A DNA stretch of 41,237 bases from the NCBI GenBank assembly GCA_013289445.1, contig JABCZZ010000012.1:1-41237 (forward strand), written 5' to 3'. Position numbers and translations under genes: made by a program. Each line of letters opens with the position of its first letter. Within the stretch, counting starts at the first letter, position 1. Shown piece after piece: positions 17,545-25,521 of this stretch. The notes beneath the pieces are model-generated. The model was not told the origin of the DNA, made no database searches, and saw nothing but the letters and a program-made list of their open reading frames with translations. The DNA is from Alphaproteobacteria bacterium. Lineage in GTDB: Bacteria; Pseudomonadota; Alphaproteobacteria; Rickettsiales; JABCZZ01.

Positions 17545-17894
17545 CCGCGCTGAGTGTCACTATTGCCAATCGCGATTACGATATCGCCTGTGACGACGGG
17601 CAGGAAGGCCATCTTAAACAGCTTGCCAAACTGCTGGATGCGCGCATCCGCACTTTCGGCGATCCCAGCAGCAAAATTCCCGAATCACAGCTGCTCATTT
17701 TAGCCGCCCTCATGCTGACCGACGAATTGCAGGATACCCTACGCGAGCGCGACCAGCTTCGAAGCGAAATTCTTACCAGCTCGCAATCCTTTGAACAAAA
17801 TAAACAAATCGAGCTGGAAAACGCGGTGGCTGCCACGATTTCCGATATCGCCGACCGTATTGAGGCTATTGCGGGGCAACTCGAAAGGGTGTAA
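17541..17894 (+). CDS. zapA: Cell division protein ZapA
   Basis: ZapA binds FtsZ and bundles protofilaments at the division site. 117 residues: the N-terminal globular part shows VTIANRDYDIACDDGQEGHLKQLAKLLDARI, typical of the family (quoted here only as a position guide, residues 5-35). A C-terminal coiled coil follows from about residue 55. The preceding coiled-coil gene overlaps its start by 4 nt. 6S RNA and 5-formyl-THF cyclo-ligase follow directly, the conserved order in alpha- and gammaproteobacteria. Confidence 0.9.
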   Translation: MTALSVTIANRDYDIACDDGQEGHLKQLAKLLDARIRTFGDPSSKIPESQLLILAALMLTDELQDTLRERDQLRSEILTSSQSFEQNKQIELENAVAATISDIADRIEAIAGQLERV

Positions 17895-17907
17895 GGTCGC
17901 TGGTGGT

Positions 17908-18077
17908 GAAAGGGGTCTGCCGGGTGCGTCAGGATCTTAGTCCCTTGGGCCGATAATCTCGCATCGGGAGCTGTCCCTGGTCTTAAGACTTCGGTTTTTT
18001 GGCTACATGGCACCCACCTGTACTTACGGGCCACATGCGGCAAGTTTATCCAACGGCTTTGGAGCGGTCCCCCTTTC
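17908..18077 (+). ncRNA. ssrS: 6S RNA
   Basis: Lies between zapA and the 5-formyl-THF cyclo-ligase gene, the classic ssrS locus. The ends form a closing stem, GAAAGGGG (17908-17915) with CCCCTTTC (18070-18077). The interior includes the GGCCGATAATCTCGC and GGGAGCTGTCCC stretches typical of alphaproteobacterial 6S RNA. 6S RNA mimics an open promoter and sequesters the sigma-70 holoenzyme in stationary phase. The exact 5' end could lie a few nt upstream. Confidence 0.85.
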
Positions 18078-18083
18078 GCCTTT

Positions 18084-18665
18084 ATGACTTTCTCCCCTAA
18101 ATCCACACTACGCCAGCATGCCTTGCAACGACGCGAGGCCATCACCAAAAGCGAGCATGCCGCATGGTCAAAGGACTGTTGCGCGCGTCTCATGCGTCAT
18201 ATCACCGGCTTGAGCAACAGGCCCAAAGTCATCGCCGGTTATGCATCTATCAAATCAGAGCTCGATATCTTTCCGCTTTTTTCCTTACTGGAAGCGGGAC
18301 CCTTTATCACCGCGCTGCCGGTGGTGCCGCCTTACCACAAAGTGCTTGCATTTTATCGCTGGAAAACGAGCGATCCGCTTTTTGACGGGCGTCATGCTGT
18401 GCGTGAACCGTCGCAGGAAGCTGCCTTGGTGGTGCCCGATGTTGTCATCGTGCCGCTGCTTGCGTTTGACCGTACGGGCCATAGGCTGGGATATGGCGGC
18501 GGTTATTACGACGCCACGCTTAGTACGCTCAAGCAGGAAAATCCTGCGCTGCTTGCCATCGGCGTGGGATTCAGCCTACAAGAAGTAGCTTCACTGCCTG
18601 CCGAGCCGCATGACACCATGCTTGACGCGGTAGTGACGGAAAAAGAAATCATAGGCATAGAATGA
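18084..18665 (+). CDS. 5-formyltetrahydrofolate cyclo-ligase
   Basis: Converts 5-formyl-THF to 5,10-methenyl-THF with ATP, clearing an inhibitory folate form. 193 residues. Marks are the N-terminal STLRQHALQRREAI helix, the IAGYASIKSELD segment, VVPDVVIVPLLAFDRTG and the substrate loop LGYGGGYYD. It starts 6 nt after the 6S RNA closing stem, so the RNA and the mRNA are probably parts of one primary transcript, as in E. coli ssrS-ygfA. Its stop overlaps the mutT start (ATGA). Confidence 0.95.
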   Translation: MTFSPKSTLRQHALQRREAITKSEHAAWSKDCCARLMRHITGLSNRPKVIAGYASIKSELDIFPLFSLLEAGPFITALPVVPPYHKVLAFYRWKTSDPLFDGRHAVREPSQEAALVVPDVVIVPLLAFDRTGHRLGYGGGYYDATLSTLKQENPALLAIGVGFSLQEVASLPAEPHDTMLDAVVTEKEIIGIE

Positions 18666-19147
18666 AAACGTTTTTGGTAGCCGCAGTCGCTCTCATCGAT
18701 GTGGATAAGCGTATTTTGATGGCGCGCCGCCCTGAGGGCAAAGCCATGGCAGGCCTGTGGGAATTCCCCGGCGGCAAAGTAGAAGCGGGTGAATCGCCGG
18801 AGGCCGCGCTTATGCGTGAACTGCACGAAGAATTGGGCATTGAGGTCTGTCATTCCTGCCTGAGCGCCGGGCCGTTTGTTTCGCATTACTATACGCATGA
18901 ACCGCCTAAAGAAGAGCCCGGCTGCGGCTGCCCGGTGGACGTGAAGGATTTCATCCCGGCGCACAAGATGGGCGTGAAGGAAGAATTTCATCTGCTGATG
19001 ATGCTTTATCTCTGCCGCAAATGGAAAGGCGTGCCGCATGCCAAAGAAGGCCAGACACTGGTCTGGCGTACGCTTGGAGAAATACGTGCCTTGCCACTGC
19101 CGCCTGCCGATAAGCCGTTAGTATCCGCCCTACAACACCTGCTTTAA
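18662..19147 (+). CDS. mutT: MutT-type Nudix hydrolase (8-oxo-dGTP diphosphatase) with insertion
   Basis: Hydrolyses 8-oxo-dGTP to prevent A:T to C:G mutations. The Nudix box is complete at about residues 37-60 (GGKVEAGESPEAALM then RELHEELGI). The family lead-in ARRPEGKAMAGLWEFPGGK is also present. At 161 residues it is about 25-30 longer than typical MutT: residues near 77-108 form an extra loop (HEPPKEEPGCGCPVDVKDF and following) between the expected VSH and HLLM strands. Start overlaps the upstream gene by 4 nt. Its 3' end overlaps the convergent methyltransferase gene by 18 nt. Confidence 0.92.
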   Translation: MKTFLVAAVALIDVDKRILMARRPEGKAMAGLWEFPGGKVEAGESPEAALMRELHEELGIEVCHSCLSAGPFVSHYYTHEPPKEEPGCGCPVDVKDFIPAHKMGVKEEFHLLMMLYLCRKWKGVPHAKEGQTLVWRTLGEIRALPLPPADKPLVSALQHLL

Positions 19148-19999
19148 ACTTACTTTGCCGCTGCCGCGCGCGAGTGGTTTTTGCTGCGACGCATGCGGCT
19201 TCCATCCCGTGAGTGTGATAAATTCGATCGTCACAGGTAACGCGCCGTCCGGCAGGGCAAAATGCCTGCGGTAATAAGATTCCATCGCCGCTATCTGCGT
19301 GCGCGGAGTAAATCCGCGGCGCTGCTCAAGCAGTACACTGCTTTCACCCATGCCGCGCATGTCTTTCATCAGGCTTAAAATATTTTCGTATTCAGCGGTG
19401 ATGACCTCGCTATCGACCACCGGCAGGGCAAACCCCGCACGCATGAGTAATGCACCCGCATCGCGCACTTCCACAAATGGCGAAACGCGGGGAGTAAGCG
19501 CAAAATCATGTTCGGCAGAGGCGCCCGCAATGCTGGCGCGTAACTCCTTGAAACTGTGTGCCCCCGGCAGGATGGCGAGAAACAGCCCATCGGGCTTAAG
19601 GCAGCGCTGAATCTGAATCAGCGTGCCCGGCAGATCATTGACATGGTGCAATGACAGCGCACTGACCACGAGGTCAAAACTATTCTCGGCGAAAGGCAAA
19701 AATTCTTCGTCTGAAACGCAGGTAATCCCTGCTACGCCGCGCAGCATATTTTGTGCCGCATCGCATTGGATCAGGGTTTTAATGCCGTCTTTGCCTGCAA
19801 CGGCCGCGGCAAACTCTCCGTGGTGGCATCCCAAATCAAGGCTGAGCGGAAATTCGCGTGCCATATCCTGCATCCGCTCGACAAGACGCAGTGCCGCTTC
19901 ATGCTTGAGGAAATCATGTGCAGCCCAACCGGCCGCGGCACGGTTGCGGCGCAGGCGGTAAAGCGGGCGGTTAAAAATCTTGCCGTTATCTGGCGTCAT
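19130..19999 (-). CDS. Class I SAM-dependent methyltransferase (NDUFAF5/BioC-like)
   Basis: 289 residues. Rossmann methyltransferase motifs are SLDLGCHHGEFAAAVA (motif I), CDAAQNML (motif II acidic), DEEFLPFAENSFDLVVSALSLHHVNDLP and LKPDGLFLAILPG. The N-terminal IFNRPLYRLRRNRAA plus the neighbouring comF gene are typical of alphaproteobacterial relatives of NDUFAF5. Human NDUFAF5 hydroxylates an arginine in complex I subunit NDUFS7. Whether this protein acts on complex I or in biotin synthesis cannot be decided. Its ATG is only 14 nt from the divergent comF start, so the true start or promoter may be internal. Confidence 0.88.
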   Translation of the reverse strand: MTPDNGKIFNRPLYRLRRNRAAAGWAAHDFLKHEAALRLVERMQDMAREFPLSLDLGCHHGEFAAAVAGKDGIKTLIQCDAAQNMLRGVAGITCVSDEEFLPFAENSFDLVVSALSLHHVNDLPGTLIQIQRCLKPDGLFLAILPGAHSFKELRASIAGASAEHDFALTPRVSPFVEVRDAGALLMRAGFALPVVDSEVITAEYENILSLMKDMRGMGESSVLLEQRRGFTPRTQIAAMESYYRRHFALPDGALPVTIEFITLTGWKPHASQQKPLARGSGKVSLKQVL

Positions 20000-20013
20000 C
20001 GTAGAATCCCTTC

Positions 20014-20772
20014 ATGGTGATACATTTACGCGACTGCGGCGCAAAAGCCAAACGCCTGCTTCACGTCACGGCGGATACGCTGTTTCCGGCGCGCTGTCCG
20101 TCCTGCGCCTTGCCGGTAGGCACGCATGGCACGCTCTGCGTGGAATGCTGGGGGGCCATTCATTTTATTGCCGATCCGGTCTGCGTCACTTGCGGGCTGC
20201 CGTTTGAACATCCGATGGGGTTTGAAGCCATGTGCGGCCACTGTATGCAGCAGACGCCCGCTTTCGCCCAGGCACGCTCGGTATTTCGCTATGACGAGAA
20301 CAGCCGCAATCAGGTGCTGGCGCTTAAATACCATGACAAAACGCAGCTTGCGCCAGTCTTCGGAAGCTGGCTTGCGCACGCCGGCAAATCGTACGCCGAC
20401 AAAGTACAATATATTCTGCCGGTGCCGATGCATTACTGGCGGCTGGTGTCGCGCCGTTACAATCAGGCGAGCCTGCTTGCCCATGCGTTGGGCCCACGGG
20501 TGAAACTGCCGGTATTGTCCGATGTGCTTAAGCGCACGCGTGCTACAGTTGCGCAGTCGGGCTTAAGCCGGCGTCAGCGTGAAGATAATGTGGACGGCGC
20601 TTTTTGTGTGGTCGAGAAAGAGCGCCACAGGTTGAAAGGAACGTCGGTATTACTTGTCGATGATGTGATGACGACGGGCGCCACGCTTAACGCTTGCGCA
20701 CGTACGCTGCATGATGCCGGAGTGTGCGATGTTTACGTGCTTACCTTGGCCCGCACAGTCATCGGCGCATAA
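20014..20772 (+). CDS. comF: ComF family phosphoribosyltransferase-like protein
   Basis: 252 residues. The N-terminal zinc-ribbon region has four CxxC pairs (C28/C31, C42/C45, C57/C60, C74/C77). The C-terminal type I phosphoribosyltransferase fold carries the PRPP loop VLLVDDVMTTGATL, with the conserved RRYNQASLLA and RTRATVAQSGLSRRQRxxN patterns. ComF proteins act in DNA uptake in competent bacteria, but the family is found widely in non-competent species. A strong hairpin terminator follows 6 nt after the stop. It is divergent from the methyltransferase gene. Confidence 0.92.
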   Translation: MVIHLRDCGAKAKRLLHVTADTLFPARCPSCALPVGTHGTLCVECWGAIHFIADPVCVTCGLPFEHPMGFEAMCGHCMQQTPAFAQARSVFRYDENSRNQVLALKYHDKTQLAPVFGSWLAHAGKSYADKVQYILPVPMHYWRLVSRRYNQASLLAHALGPRVKLPVLSDVLKRTRATVAQSGLSRRQREDNVDGAFCVVEKERHRLKGTSVLLVDDVMTTGATLNACARTLHDAGVCDVYVLTLARTVIGA

Positions 20773-20778
20773 ACAAAA

Positions 20779-20805
20779 GGCCGGAGCGAAGCTCCGGCCT
20801 TTTTT
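20779..20805 (+). terminator. Rho-independent terminator after comF (possibly bidirectional)
   Basis: A perfect 9-bp stem GGCCGGAGC / GCTCCGGCC with loop GAA is followed by six T. AAAA precedes the stem, so it could also end the convergent metE transcript, which stops 19 nt further on at 20824. Confidence 0.92.
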
Positions 20806-20823
20806 CAATTTATCCACAGTTCT

Positions 20824-23139
20824 TTAGCTTGCGAGCTTCTTATCCTTAAGTTCGCCGCGCAGCTTTTTGGCAGCAGCGACCATGGAAACCAGCGCTGGCT
20901 TCACTTCTGCCCAGCCGCGTGTCTTAAGACCGCAATCCGGATTGACCCAAATCTGCTCAGGCGAAAGCACCTTGAGAGCCTTGCGCAGGAGTGATTCCAT
21001 TTCGCCCTGATTAGGTACGCGCGGGCTATGGATATCATAGACGCCCGGCCCAATCTGGTTGGGGTATTTGAAGTTGACGAATGCATCGAGCAGTTCCATC
21101 TGCGAACGCGAAGTTTCAATCGAAATCACGTCGGCATCCATGTCGGCGATGGCGGCGATGATGTCATTGAATTCCGAGTAGCACATATGGGTATGGATCT
21201 GGGTTTCGTCCTTGGCCACCGAAGCGGTGATGCGGAACGATTCCACTGCCCAGTCGAGATACGCTTTCCAGTCGGCGCGCCGCAGCGGCAGGCCTTCGCG
21301 GATAGCGGCTTCGTCGATCTGGATGATCTTGATGCCGGCTTTTTCGAGATCAGCTACTTCATCGCGAATGGCAAGGGCGATCTGGCGGCAGGTCTCGGAG
21401 CGCGGCTGGTCATCGCGCACGAACGACCACTGCAGGATGGTCACGGGGCCCGTGAGCATGCCCTTCATGTGGCGCTTGGTGAGCGACTGCGAATATGTCG
21501 ACCATTCGACCGTCATCGGCTTTTCGCGCGTCACGTCACCGAAAATGATCGGCGGCTTCACGCAACGAGCGCCATAGCTCTGCACCCAGGCATTCTTGGT
21601 GAAGGTGAAACCGGAGAGCTGTTCGCCGAAATATTCGACCATGTCGTTGCGTTCGAATTCGCCGTGCACGAGCACATCGATATTGATTTCTTCCTGATAC
21701 TTGATGCAGCGCGCGGTTTCTTCCTTGAGGAACTTGTTGTACGTCGCGGCGTCGCTTTTGCCGGCCTTGAAACTCGCCCGCGCCTCACGCACTTCGGCGG
21801 TTTGCGGGAAAGAGCCGATGGTCGTGGTGGGCAACAGCGGCAAGCTCAACGCTTCCTGCTGTTTCTTGATGCGGGCCTTAAATGCGCTCTTGCGGTTCTT
21901 CATCGATGCATCGATCTTGGCCACGCGATCTTTGACTTTGGGATTATGGATACGCGGCGAGGCCTTGCGGCTTTCCTGCGCCTTGCGGGCAGCTTCGAGT
22001 TCGCTCTTCACGGCCGCCTGGCCTTCGCTCACCGCTTTGGTGATGACGGCGACTTCGGCCAGTTTCTGCTTGGAGAATGCAAGCCAGCCCTTGAGTTCAG
22101 CGTCGAGCTTGTCTTCGATGTCGAGATCCACCGGCGTATGCAACAGCGAACAGGACGGTGCAACCTGCACCCATTCCGATCCGAGTTTACCCGCAGCTTT
22201 TTCAACGAGCTTTACCGCTATATCGAGATCAGCACGCCAGATATTGCGGCCGTTGACCACGCCCAGCGACAGGCTTTTCTTGGCCGGGAACTTGGCAAGC
22301 ACCTTGTCGAGCTGTTCAGGTGCACGCACGAGATCGATATGCAGACCGGCCGTGGGGAGGGCTACTGCGGTCTCAAGATTGTCACGCAGATCACCAAAGT
22401 ACGTGGCCAACATGATGTGCAATGCCGGCGCGGCGGCGGCGAGCGCTTCGTAGGTCGGCTTGTAGGCGTCGCGAACGTTTGCCGGCAGGTCGAGCACCAG
22501 ACAGGGTTCATCAATCTGCACCCAGTCAGCGCCCAGTGCGGCAAGCTGCTTGAGGACGCGTTCATATACAGGAAGCAGTTCGGGCAGCAGCGAAATTGCA
22601 GACTTTGCTTCGCCTTTCATTTTGCCCAGCTGCAGGAATGAAATCGGCCCAAGCAGCACCGGGCGCGTGTGCAATCCCTGCAGCTTGGCTTCCTTGAATT
22701 CCTCAAAAATCTTGTCGGACGCGAGAGCAAATTTCTGGCCAGCGGAGAATTCCGGCACAATGTAATGGTAGTTGGTGTCGAACCACTTGGTCATTTCCAT
22801 CGCCGGGGCATCGGCCTGATCTTTTTTATTCTGCACACCGCGCGCCATGGCAAAATAGGTGGCCAGATCGACCTTTTCGCCTTTGAAGCCATAACGTTCG
22901 GGAACGGCGCCCACCATGGCGATGGTATCGAGTACCTGATCGTAAAACGAGAAATCGCCCGACGGCACGTGCTTAATGCCGGCGCGATGCTGCATTGTCC
23001 AATGCGTCTTGCGCAATTCCTTGGCGACGTCCTTCAGCGTATGTTCGGTCATCTCGCCTTTCCAGTAGCTCTCCAGCGCCTTTTTGAGATCGCGGTGGAC
23101 GCCGATACGTGGGAAACCAAGATTTGCAGCAATGACCAT
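20824..23139 (-). CDS. metE: Cobalamin-independent methionine synthase
   Basis: Transfers the methyl group from 5-methyl-THF polyglutamate to homocysteine. 771 residues, full-length double-barrel MetE. The C-terminal barrel carries zinc ligands in HTHMCYSEF (His, Cys) and NPDCGLKTRGW (Cys), with the substrate-region FPQTAEVREARASFKAGK and QIDEAAIREGLPLR. The N-terminal barrel begins ANLGFPRIGVHRDLKKALE. The ATG at 23139 has AAGGAG 7 nt upstream. A -35/-10 pair, TTGATT and TAAATA spaced 18 bp, is possible in the 72-nt gap to thiE; there is no room for a known SAM or cobalamin riboswitch. It works with MetF at 3614-4465. Confidence 0.97.
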   Translation of the reverse strand: MVIAANLGFPRIGVHRDLKKALESYWKGEMTEHTLKDVAKELRKTHWTMQHRAGIKHVPSGDFSFYDQVLDTIAMVGAVPERYGFKGEKVDLATYFAMARGVQNKKDQADAPAMEMTKWFDTNYHYIVPEFSAGQKFALASDKIFEEFKEAKLQGLHTRPVLLGPISFLQLGKMKGEAKSAISLLPELLPVYERVLKQLAALGADWVQIDEPCLVLDLPANVRDAYKPTYEALAAAAPALHIMLATYFGDLRDNLETAVALPTAGLHIDLVRAPEQLDKVLAKFPAKKSLSLGVVNGRNIWRADLDIAVKLVEKAAGKLGSEWVQVAPSCSLLHTPVDLDIEDKLDAELKGWLAFSKQKLAEVAVITKAVSEGQAAVKSELEAARKAQESRKASPRIHNPKVKDRVAKIDASMKNRKSAFKARIKKQQEALSLPLLPTTTIGSFPQTAEVREARASFKAGKSDAATYNKFLKEETARCIKYQEEINIDVLVHGEFERNDMVEYFGEQLSGFTFTKNAWVQSYGARCVKPPIIFGDVTREKPMTVEWSTYSQSLTKRHMKGMLTGPVTILQWSFVRDDQPRSETCRQIALAIRDEVADLEKAGIKIIQIDEAAIREGLPLRRADWKAYLDWAVESFRITASVAKDETQIHTHMCYSEFNDIIAAIADMDADVISIETSRSQMELLDAFVNFKYPNQIGPGVYDIHSPRVPNQGEMESLLRKALKVLSPEQIWVNPDCGLKTRGWAEVKPALVSMVAAAKKLRGELKDKKLAS

Positions 23140-23211
23140 GACTTACTCCTTGACTAATGTGAGGGATGTATTTACCTGCGACTGCCCCCTGAAATCAAGC
23201 AGTTTTCTTGC

Positions 23212-23856
23212 ATGCCCGCCTGTTCAATTTATCTCATCTCGCCACCACGTATAACGCTGGGCGCTTTCCTGCCAAAGGCGCAGGCAGCCTTCGCTGGCGG
23301 GGCTGTGCAGGCTTTTCAATTGCGGCTCAAAGACGCAAGCGACGGCGAAATCCTTGAAGCGGCTCGGGAAATCCTGCCGCTATGCCGCGCCCATGACATC
23401 GCCTTCATTCTCAATGACCGCGCCGATCTGGCTCTCTCCTGCAGTGCCGACGGCGTACATTTAGGGCAGGACGATATGAAAATCAGCAAGGCGCGCGACA
23501 TTTTAGGAGCTCAAAAAGTGATAGGTGTGAGCTGTCATGCCTCCAAGGATATGGCCATTGATGCCGCCGAAGAGGGCGCGGATTATGTCGCCTTCGGTGC
23601 GTTTTATCCCACGACGTCCAAACCGCAGGAAAAAGTCGAGAAATGGGGTGTACCCACACCGGATATTCTCTCCTGGTGGTCAGAAAATACCACGGTGCCC
23701 TGTGTGGCCATCGGTGGCATCACGCCTGCTAACTGTGCGCCGCTGATTGCTGCAGGCGCGGATTTTATTGCCGCTATCACTTCGGTCTGGGATCATCCGG
23801 GCGGCCCGGCAAAGGCTGTCAGCGAATTTACTGCCGCCCTGTCAGCAAAAACATAA
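23212..23856 (+). CDS. thiE: Thiamine-phosphate synthase
   Basis: Joins HMP pyrophosphate and thiazole phosphate to thiamine phosphate. 214-residue TIM barrel with FQLRLKDAS, FILNDRADLA, ADGVHLGQDDM, IGVSCHAS, DYVAFGAFYPTTSK and the phosphate-binding VAIGGITPANC. No other thi genes or a TPP riboswitch are adjacent; only 72 nt separate it from metE. Some alphaproteobacteria carry a second, diverged ThiE; nothing here proves which copy this is. Its stop lies 1 nt from that of convergent trmL. Confidence 0.93.
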   Translation: MPACSIYLISPPRITLGAFLPKAQAAFAGGAVQAFQLRLKDASDGEILEAAREILPLCRAHDIAFILNDRADLALSCSADGVHLGQDDMKISKARDILGAQKVIGVSCHASKDMAIDAAEEGADYVAFGAFYPTTSKPQEKVEKWGVPTPDILSWWSENTTVPCVAIGGITPANCAPLIAAGADFIAAITSVWDHPGGPAKAVSEFTAALSAKT

Positions 23857-23857
23857 T

Positions 23858-24310
23858 TTATTTCCAACGCGTTTGCCTGAGTGCCTCACCGAGCGCCATC
23901 GATGCCGCCTGCGCGATATTAAGCGAGCGAGCGGGTGGTGTCATCGGTATGCCTATTCTTGCATCGGCAACTTCCGCCACGCTCTGCGGCACACCGGCAC
24001 TTTCGCGACCCAACAGAAGTATATCCGAGGACATAAAAGAAAAATCATAGCATGAGTGCCGGGCCTTGGTGGTGAGCAGTACAATGCGCGCAGCCTGCCC
24101 GCGCGCAGATGTGATAAATTGCTCCCATGAGACGTGACGCACATAATGCGCCTGCTCAGCATAATCCATCGCTACGCGCTTTAAACGCTTATCATCGAGG
24201 ATAAAGCCACAAGGCTCGATGATGTGGCACGTCACGCCAAGACAGGCACAAAGACGCAGTATGCTGCCAAGTTTCTGCGGAATATCGGGCTGATAAAGGG
24301 CAATATGCAT
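23858..24310 (-). CDS. trmL: tRNA (cytidine(34)-2'-O)-methyltransferase TrmL
   Basis: SPOUT methyltransferase that 2'-O-methylates the wobble base of tRNA-Leu(CAA) and tRNA-Leu(UAA). 150 residues from the ATG at 24310 (MHIALYQPDIPQ, the normal family start); longer starts at 24325 or 24349 are possible but unlike the family. The trefoil-knot elements are LLLGRESAGVP, IGIPMTPPARSLNIAQAASMALGEAL. A substrate tRNA, tRNA-Leu(CAA), is encoded about 0.9 kb away at 25192-25278. Confidence 0.93.
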   Translation of the reverse strand: MHIALYQPDIPQKLGSILRLCACLGVTCHIIEPCGFILDDKRLKRVAMDYAEQAHYVRHVSWEQFITSARGQAARIVLLTTKARHSCYDFSFMSSDILLLGRESAGVPQSVAEVADARIGIPMTPPARSLNIAQAASMALGEALRQTRWK

Positions 24311-24349
24311 TTTCACTGTGACCATAAAGTCCACGGCCTTGCCTAGCAA

Positions 24350-24377
24350 TTGCTTTGTCGGGCTGTGACGATATAGT
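24350..24377 (+). promoter_or_regulatory. Predicted sigma-70 promoter of osmC-dgkA
   Basis: TTGCTT (24350-24355), 16 bp, TATAGT (24372-24377). The start near 24384 leaves a short leader containing the AGGAGG ribosome site before the ATG at 24401. Confidence 0.6.
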
Positions 24378-24400
24378 CTGTCTTCTCAAGGAGGAATCCT

Positions 24401-24808
24401 ATGGTAGCAGTTGAAATCGTTTATGAGGGCACACTGCGTTGCAAAGCCCTGCACGAGCCTTCCGGTGCGTCTTTTGTAACCGATGCACCCAGGGATAATC
24501 ACGGCAAGGGTGAAAGTTTCTCGCCCACCGACCTTATGGCCACGGCGCTGGGTTCTTGCATCCTTACCGTCATGGGCCTTGCCGCCAACACGCTCGGCGT
24601 CAATTTGCAGGGCGCACATGTTCGTGTGGAAAAGACGATGCAGACCACACCGGTGCGGCGCATCATCCGGCTTGCCGCCACCGTCAATGTGCCGATGAAG
24701 CTCGATGAAAAAACGCGCGCTGCCCTGCAGCATGCGGCTGAGCATTGCCCGGTGCATAAAAGCCTGCATCCGGATATTGACGCACCGATCATTTTTCATT
24801 GGGCATGA
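24401..24808 (+). CDS. OsmC/Ohr family peroxiredoxin-like protein
   Basis: 135 residues. The two conserved cysteines of the family are present in ALGSCILT and in EHCPVHKSL; they reduce organic hydroperoxides in OsmC/Ohr proteins. The pattern SFSPTDLMATALGSC is typical of the YhfA/OsmC-like group rather than true Ohr. AGGAGG lies about 7 nt before the ATG. dgkA starts 1 nt after its stop, so the two form a short operon driven by the promoter at 24350-24377. Confidence 0.92.
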   Translation: MVAVEIVYEGTLRCKALHEPSGASFVTDAPRDNHGKGESFSPTDLMATALGSCILTVMGLAANTLGVNLQGAHVRVEKTMQTTPVRRIIRLAATVNVPMKLDEKTRAALQHAAEHCPVHKSLHPDIDAPIIFHWA

Positions 24809-24809
24809 T

Positions 24810-25145
24810 ATGCGCCGCTTAATACTTGCACTCGGCTATTCGCTCAAGGGCCTGCGTTATGCCTTTGCCTCACAGCAAGCGTTCCGTCTCGATGTGCTGC
24901 TTTTTGTATGCTTCTCGCCACTGGTATTTTACCTTACGGGCGACGCTGTGAGGCGCGCAATGCTCATCGGCTCGCTGTTTCTTATCCTGCTGGCGGAACT
25001 CGCTAATACAGCAATCGAAACCACGATCGACCGTATTTCAACCGAGTCGCATCCGCTCTCGGGCCACGCCAAGGATATCGGCAGCGCGCTGGTGTTGCTG
25101 GCACTGCTCAATGCGCTGGTTATCTGGGCGTTGCTGTTGCTCTGA
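24810..25145 (+). CDS. dgkA: Diacylglycerol kinase (DgkA type)
   Basis: Inner-membrane kinase that phosphorylates diacylglycerol to phosphatidate, recycling lipid released by envelope glucan or LPS modification. 111 residues, three membrane helices. The signature ELANTAIETTIDRI corresponds to the catalytic/metal-binding segment ELxNxAIExxxDR, and the N-terminal SLKGLRYAFASQQAFRLD matches the amphipathic entry helix with its key Glu/Gln region. The ATG at 24810, one nt after the osmC stop, gives the normal length; a longer reading frame from 24705 overlaps osmC and is rejected. Confidence 0.92.
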   Translation: MRRLILALGYSLKGLRYAFASQQAFRLDVLLFVCFSPLVFYLTGDAVRRAMLIGSLFLILLAELANTAIETTIDRISTESHPLSGHAKDIGSALVLLALLNALVIWALLLL

Positions 25146-25153
25146 AATTGTGC

Positions 25154-25182
25154 TTTGCGCGGGCGCTGCCACGCGATATAAC
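25154..25182 (+). promoter_or_regulatory. Predicted promoter of tRNA-Leu
   Basis: TTTGCG (25154-25159), 17 bp, TATAAC (25177-25182); the mature tRNA starts 10 nt later. The GC-rich stretch between -10 and tRNA would suit stringent control, which is inference. Confidence 0.5.
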
Positions 25183-25191
25183 GCGCCTGGG

Positions 25192-25278
25192 GCCCCGGTG
25201 GTGGAACTGGTAGACGCGCTAGACTCAAAATCTTGTATCCGCAAGGATGTGTCGGTTCAAGTCCGACCCGGGGCACCA
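25192..25278 (+). tRNA. tRNA-Leu (anticodon CAA)
   Basis: 87 nt including encoded CCA. Acceptor stem GCCCCGG/CCGGGGC, discriminator A, a D arm typical of class II tRNAs, anticodon loop CTCAAAA giving CAA (reads UUG), a long variable arm TATCCGCAAGGATG and T arm GTCGGTTCAAGTCCGAC. The anticodon stem CTAGA/TCTTG contains one U-U mismatch at the second pair. Confidence 0.95.
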
Positions 25279-25290
25279 TCTCATTTCTAT

Positions 25291-25377
25291 ATGGATAAGC
25301 CGTTGAGCCGGAATTATCTGTATGCCGGCATCTGCATGGTGGGCGCTGCATTCTTTATGTTCCAGGATGCGCTATAA
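25291..25377 (+). CDS. Possible 28-aa membrane peptide after tRNA-Leu
   Basis: A short frame of 28 codons starts 12 nt after the tRNA-Leu CCA. It encodes a basic N-terminus and one hydrophobic stretch (YAGICMVGAAFFMFQ). No clear ribosome site is visible, and chance cannot be excluded. If transcribed it would be on the tRNA-Leu precursor. The 144 nt after it hold two short AT-rich inverted repeats (TCTCTT-AAA-AAGAGA near 25428-25442; AATAGG...CCTATT near 25442-25464) and no gene. Confidence 0.2.
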   Translation: MDKPLSRNYLYAGICMVGAAFFMFQDAL

Positions 25378-25521
25378 ACATGGAATTCTGGTGACATATT
25401 AATCACGGTCGATTCGCCCATGGGCTCTCTTAAAAAGAGATAATAGGGATAAAAAACCTATTCTTGAAATACTCAATACGGCTCTTGAATATGCATTGGC
25501 GGGAGTGGCTCGTTACATGCA

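Noticed and set aside
21028..22641. Long plus-strand frame opposite metE
   Set aside because: It is the mirror of metE codon usage; metE is complete with its zinc ligands.
23140..23211. Possible SAM, cobalamin or TPP riboswitch between metE and thiE
   Set aside because: Only 72 nt separate the two genes and no conserved riboswitch core is visible.
24705..24809. N-terminal extension of DgkA overlapping osmC
   Set aside because: It reads osmC in another frame; the ATG at 24810 gives the normal family length.
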